Source of the DNA: JAJRRH01 sp047638815
GTDB taxonomy: Bacteria; Bacteroidota; Bacteroidia; Flavobacteriales_D; JABDKJ01
Direction of reading: 5' to 3'
NCBI GenBank assembly: GCA_047638815.1
Contig: JBLIMR010000037.1
Location: forward strand, 1 to 27,189
DNA length: 27,189 bases
Shown here: in pieces, positions 23,950 to 27,189 of the stretch
How the letters are laid out: every line of letters begins with the position of its first letter
Position numbering within the stretch: the stretch's first letter is position 1
Made by a program: the position numbers and the translations under genes
Notes under the pieces: generated by a model
The model's input: only the letters and a program-made list of their open reading frames with translations
Told to the model about the DNA's origin: nothing
Databases searched by the model: none

Positions 23950-24885
23950 ATGCTTTCTTCTACGCATCAAAAAGTAAGTATACTCATAAAGAAAACTCTC
24001 ATAATCTTCTGTTGTGTAATTACTTCATCAATTGTACACAGTCAAAAAATTCCACCTGAGAATGAACAAACGTACGAGTTAAATAAAAATCGGCTAAAGA
24101 AAGTTGCTATTGGCGGAGGACTTTTATACACCGGTACAATGATAGGTCTAAATCAGTTGTGGTATGCCGATTATGAAAAAACAAGCTTTCACTTTTTCAA
24201 TGATAATACAGAGTGGATGCAGATGGATAAAATTGGACATTCTGTAACCGCATATCATTTCGCGAAGGCTGCTAAAAGCAGCTTGGAATGGGCAGGATTA
24301 TCAAGTAATAAGGCCAGAAACTATGGCGTTGCATATGGTCTTATTTTTCAGTCAACAATTGAACTTCTTGACGGATATTCTGCTCAGTGGGGAGCATCTA
24401 CTGGTGATATGATTGCAAACGCTGCTGGTGGGGCAATACTGTGGGGACAAGATGTTGCCTGGCAAGAACAAAGGGTTAACATGAAATACTCGTATTCCAA
24501 AAGTGATTATACAGACCTACGACCTGGCACTTTTGGGGAAAATTGGCAGGAAAGGTTTTTGAAAGATTACAATGGGCAGACATACTGGTTGAGTGCCAAT
24601 ATAAAATCATTCTTAAGTGATGATAGCAAGGTTCCAAGTTGGTTGAATATAGCTGCAGGCTACGGAATTGATGGTATTACCGGAGCAAATGAAAATCCAG
24701 AAGAATTTGGATTCTTCGATCGAGACAGACAATATTACTTAAGTTTGGATGTGGATCTTGAAAGAATAAATTCCAAATCGAAAGTCGTTAACTTTCTTTT
24801 CTCTACTTTTTCATTTATTAAAATTCCAGCTCCAACGATTGAGTTTAGTGGTACAAATACAAAAATTCATTGGTTACATTTTTAA
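23950..24885 (+). CDS. DUF2279 family envelope protein
   Basis: This 311-residue protein matches DUF2279 (YfiM-like). The conserved block is DKIGHSVTAYHFAKAAK near residues 93-109, followed by GLSSNKARNYGVAYGLIFQ, ELLDGYSAQWGASTGDM and NAAGGAILWGQDVAWQEQR. A signal peptide is present (KKTLIIFCCVITSSIVHSQ), with an n-region of about 15 residues. One or two hydrophobic, glycine-rich segments could be membrane-associated. The C-terminal third has alternating hydrophobic strands, suggesting an outer-membrane link. Function is unknown. It starts three bases after the peroxidase stop and ends seven bases before the CoA-binding gene, so all three are very probably one operon. Confidence 0.83.
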   Translation: MLSSTHQKVSILIKKTLIIFCCVITSSIVHSQKIPPENEQTYELNKNRLKKVAIGGGLLYTGTMIGLNQLWYADYEKTSFHFFNDNTEWMQMDKIGHSVTAYHFAKAAKSSLEWAGLSSNKARNYGVAYGLIFQSTIELLDGYSAQWGASTGDMIANAAGGAILWGQDVAWQEQRVNMKYSYSKSDYTDLRPGTFGENWQERFLKDYNGQTYWLSANIKSFLSDDSKVPSWLNIAAGYGIDGITGANENPEEFGFFDRDRQYYLSLDVDLERINSKSKVVNFLFSTFSFIKIPAPTIEFSGTNTKIHWLHF

Positions 24886-24892
24886 AATTAAC

Positions 24893-25267
24893 ATGCAAGA
24901 AAAAAAGAAAACGGTTATTGTAGGCTCAAGCGAAAGACCGGGGAGGTATGCATATTTGGCTGCACAGTTATTGGATGAAAAAGGCTATGAATTTATCCCT
25001 CTTGGTATTTCCGAAGGTGAGGTCTTTGGAAGAGAAATTTTGAATATTATTGAGAAGCCGGCCTTAGAGGATGTTCATACAATAACCATGTATATCTCTT
25101 GGCCTCGACAAGAAGATTATATGGAGTATCTATTGAGCCTAAAGCCAAAAAGAATAATCTTCAATCCAGGAACTGAAAATCCTAAATTTGAAGTTGCGGC
25201 TCTTAAAGAAGGAATTTTTGTAGAGGAAGCCTGCACCTTAGTTCTTCTAAGAACGGAGCAATACTGA
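24893..25267 (+). CDS. CoA-binding domain protein (YccU-like)
   Basis: This 124-residue soluble protein is a single Rossmann-type CoA-binding domain. The nucleotide loop is TVIVGSSERPGRYAY at residues 7-21, where GxSxxPxR-like positions bind the CoA diphosphate. LLSLKPKRIIFNPGTENP and GIFVEEACTLVLL mark the later strands, as in YccU and the domain fused to succinyl-CoA ligases. The frame stays open upstream to ATG 24839, but that would overlap the DUF2279 gene by 47 bases. ATG 24893 gives the family-like MQEKKKTVIVGSS. Such proteins have no settled role. It is the last gene of the peroxidase operon and converges with the gene at 25302. Confidence 0.88.
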   Translation: MQEKKKTVIVGSSERPGRYAYLAAQLLDEKGYEFIPLGISEGEVFGREILNIIEKPALEDVHTITMYISWPRQEDYMEYLLSLKPKRIIFNPGTENPKFEVAALKEGIFVEEACTLVLLRTEQY

Positions 25268-25301
25268 AATCGAATCGTTCTTACTCAACTAAATATTTGG
25301 C

Positions 25302-26216
25302 TTATTTATTCTTCCTTTTGATATGAAAATTATATCCCAAAGCTATAGCCATTTCGGTGAATTTTATGTCATGTGCTGCACGACTATCAAGGTCATCTTG
25401 AATTAGTATATCAGTAAGATTTAAATAACCAATTTGGAATCGATATTGCAAATAGATATGATTGCCATAATTGGCCCTAAGACCTAATAGGGCCGAAGTT
25501 CCCCATCCAGCAATATGTATCTTGTTCGTATATCTTACTCCAAACAAATGATCATCTGTCCAAGGCACTGCAAGACCCAGGGATAAACCAATTAAGTTTT
25601 CTAACCTCAACCGATTATTTTTACTCGCCTTTAATACATCTTGTCTTTCAATAGCAACACGAACAAAGTTGTTTCCATCCGAATGCTCAAACCTAACAAA
25701 ACCTGGTGTTAAAATAATATTCTGATTGCTATATACTTGTCCGTATTCTTCGGAAATTTCTTCGTCAATATACCCATCGATGCTTACCTGTTGGTATTCA
25801 GTTATTCTATATTTCATGTGATCCCAACCGAGAGAGACGCTATAATGATCATCAAGATAATACCCCATCCTAAAATTGAATTGCGGTATGGTTAATTTGA
25901 CTGGATTGAGATATATTTTGGCATCAAATTCTTCTGGTACATCGTGAGCACTTACATCACCTAACGTAAAATCGAAGCCCTTTCCTTTGAAATGAATATC
26001 CGCATTTCGGTAATAAGACCGGTTGTATCCCCAATGAACATAAAAAGATCCTTTTTTTTGCTTTAATTTATTCCAATCTTTATTTAAGAAATTAGTCCTC
26101 TCCAACGCTGCTTGATCAGAATTAACTTGAGATAACAATTTTTCATTCAGCATGAAAAAAGTTGCGATTAGCAACACGGTCAAATATTTCATCAATGTTT
26201 TTACTTTCATCGTCAA
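25302..26216 (-). CDS. Predicted outer-membrane beta-barrel protein, unrecognised
   Basis: I do not recognise this 304-residue protein. It has a signal peptide (MKYLTVLLIATFFMLNEKLLSQ; start may be residue 1, 3 or 9) and then repeated amphipathic strands rich in aromatic residues at strand ends, such as FNFRMGYYLDDHYSVSLGWDHM, ILTPGFVRF, ALLGLRANYGNHIYLQYRFQIGY and MAIALGYNFHIKRKNK. This is the pattern of a small outer-membrane barrel, perhaps ten to twelve strands. The family WxxHY and acidic loop pattern has no assigned role that I know of. It starts 13 bases after yaaA on the same strand and is likely cotranscribed with it. It overlaps nothing and converges with the CoA-binding gene. Confidence 0.6.
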   Translation of the reverse strand: MTMKVKTLMKYLTVLLIATFFMLNEKLLSQVNSDQAALERTNFLNKDWNKLKQKKGSFYVHWGYNRSYYRNADIHFKGKGFDFTLGDVSAHDVPEEFDAKIYLNPVKLTIPQFNFRMGYYLDDHYSVSLGWDHMKYRITEYQQVSIDGYIDEEISEEYGQVYSNQNIILTPGFVRFEHSDGNNFVRVAIERQDVLKASKNNRLRLENLIGLSLGLAVPWTDDHLFGVRYTNKIHIAGWGTSALLGLRANYGNHIYLQYRFQIGYLNLTDILIQDDLDSRAAHDIKFTEMAIALGYNFHIKRKNK

Positions 26217-26229
26217 TCCCGGTCAAGGG

Positions 26230-27021
26230 CTATTTCAATTTCCCAGGCACTTTGTCTCTTGTAAAAACAAGAGTATTCCCATCGGTTAAATGATCATTAT
26301 AGTAGTACCCTTCGTAATCAAATCCCTTTAATTTCTCTGGAGTCTTGATTTTATTCTTAATAATATATCGCGACATAAGTCCTCGCGCAAATTTTGCATA
26401 AGTCATTAAGGACTTATACTCTCCTTTACTGAAATCTTTGAATACTGGTGTGATTACAGGAACTGACAGATTTTTGGAATTTACGGACTTGAAATACTCA
26501 TTCGAGGCCAAGTTGACGACACATTTATGATTTTGACTGTTAATTTCCTCTTCAAGCAATTCCGTAATTGTGTCAGCCCAATATTTATATAAATTGGTTT
26601 TCGTTTTAGTTACTGGCATTCTCGTTCCCATCTCCAATCGATATGGTATCATAAGATCAGTGGGTCGCAATAGACCATATAAACCAGATAATATTCTCAA
26701 ATGATCATTAGACCATTCAACCTGTTTGGTTGTCAGTGATTTCATATCCAATCCCCAATAAACAGATCCATCAAAAGAATGAGCCGCCATCCATGCGTTC
26801 TTCTTTGAAAGAGGACGCCTCCATTCCTGATATCTTCCATAATTGAGTCTAGCAATATCATCGCTTACACTCATCAACTTTTTAATCTTACCAACGGAAT
26901 ATGTTTTCAACTTACCCATCAGATATTCTGCCTCATCCAATAATACAGGTTGAGTCTCAACAAGATCCCTCTGTATTGGATGTTGCGCAATTTTTTTAGC
27001 AGGAGATAATAACACCAACAT
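26230..27021 (-). CDS. yaaA: Peroxide stress protein YaaA
   Basis: The 263-residue cytoplasmic protein matches YaaA (formerly DUF328), which in E. coli lowers free iron and protects DNA during peroxide stress. Features in order are MLVLLSPAKKI at the start, MSVSDDIARLNYGRY near residues 50-64, AHSFDGSVYWGLD near 80-92, ILSGLYGLLRPTDLMIPYRLEMG near 109-131, CVVNLASNEYFKSV and MTYAKFARGLMSRYII. Length is normal (E. coli 258). It begins five bases after the upstream gene ends and ends 13 bases before the barrel gene, so it sits in the middle of a minus-strand operon that continues beyond the window. Confidence 0.95.
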   Translation of the reverse strand: MLVLLSPAKKIAQHPIQRDLVETQPVLLDEAEYLMGKLKTYSVGKIKKLMSVSDDIARLNYGRYQEWRRPLSKKNAWMAAHSFDGSVYWGLDMKSLTTKQVEWSNDHLRILSGLYGLLRPTDLMIPYRLEMGTRMPVTKTKTNLYKYWADTITELLEEEINSQNHKCVVNLASNEYFKSVNSKNLSVPVITPVFKDFSKGEYKSLMTYAKFARGLMSRYIIKNKIKTPEKLKGFDYEGYYYNDHLTDGNTLVFTRDKVPGKLK

Positions 27022-27026
27022 GACTT

Positions 27027-27189
27027 CTATTTTTTTTGTTCTACCGGAACTACAAGATCACCGATCTTTATTCGTTCACCTTTATCGTCTTTATAATACA
27101 ACATCAATTTGATATCTGACACTCCCTGTTTGGCCTTGATCCCATAATAATAAGGTTCCTTATTTTGAGACACTATACCTTGAGATACA
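27027..27189 (-). CDS. 3' end of an unrecognised gene upstream of yaaA
   Basis: On the minus strand an open frame enters from the right edge and ends at TAG 27029-27027. The visible 54 codons read as polar, lysine-rich sequence: YYYGIKAKQGVSDIKLMLYY, then KIGDLVVPVEQKK. The frame ends five bases before the yaaA start, so it is probably the same operon. Too little is present to name a family. Confidence 0.55.
   Translation of the reverse strand, partial: VSQGIVSQNKEPYYYGIKAKQGVSDIKLMLYYKDDKGERIKIGDLVVPVEQKK

Overview
The window reads as chromosomal DNA of an AT-rich, gliding or type IX secretion (T9SS)-capable member of the Bacteroidota. The evidence is a PKD-repeat protein ending in a CHU_C/gliding-type secretion domain, a PorE-like TPR plus PD40 envelope protein, an OmpA-family anchor, many short signal peptides of the form LSAQ or ISC-KDDD, DUF2853, DUF4173 and DUF2279 proteins, and promoters of the Bacteroidota type (TTG, 17-23 bases, TAnnTTTG or TAnnTTCG). 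No rRNA, tRNA, CRISPR array or intact insertion sequence was seen.

Layout. 1-980 (-): 3' portion missing, a glycerolipid-type acyltransferase. 1270-2490 (+): NADP isocitrate dehydrogenase, closed by a clear terminator. 2622-4805 (+): a large orphan radical SAM protein with a Rossmann/B12-like front end. 4966-5301 (-): DUF2853. 5465-7864 (-): TPR/PD40/SPOR envelope protein. 8179-9338 (+): a near-consensus promoter followed by a decayed locus, with a lipoprotein carrying a hemopexin-like repeat joined to a multi-span membrane protein, broken by two homopolymer frameshifts and an in-frame TGA. 9503-11017 (+): very AT-rich DUF4173-like membrane protein. 11255-13324 (-): secreted M13 metallopeptidase. 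13543-14859 (+): MATE exporter. 14887-14929: dispersed palindromic repeat. 15027-16217 (+) and 16382-19033 (+): OmpA-family anchor and T9SS cargo protein. 19099-22667 (-): AddA/RecB-like helicase-nuclease followed by ElaA acetyltransferase. 22792-25267 (+): tight three-gene unit of di-heme cytochrome c peroxidase lipoprotein, DUF2279 protein and CoA-binding protein. 25302-27189 (-): beta-barrel-like envelope protein, YaaA, and the 3' end of an unrecognised gene.

Most genes are housekeeping or envelope functions and do not form one pathway. The accessory-looking part is about 7.9-11.2 kb (decayed locus plus AT-rich membrane gene). The points most worth a second look are the broken gene with an intact promoter, the orphan radical SAM enzyme with an expanded cluster motif, the 12-bp palindrome beside a TAAATTTG box ahead of the peroxidase gene (which also argues for a later start codon), and the short dispersed palindrome after the MATE gene. 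I did not see convincing evidence of a wholly new multi-gene system.
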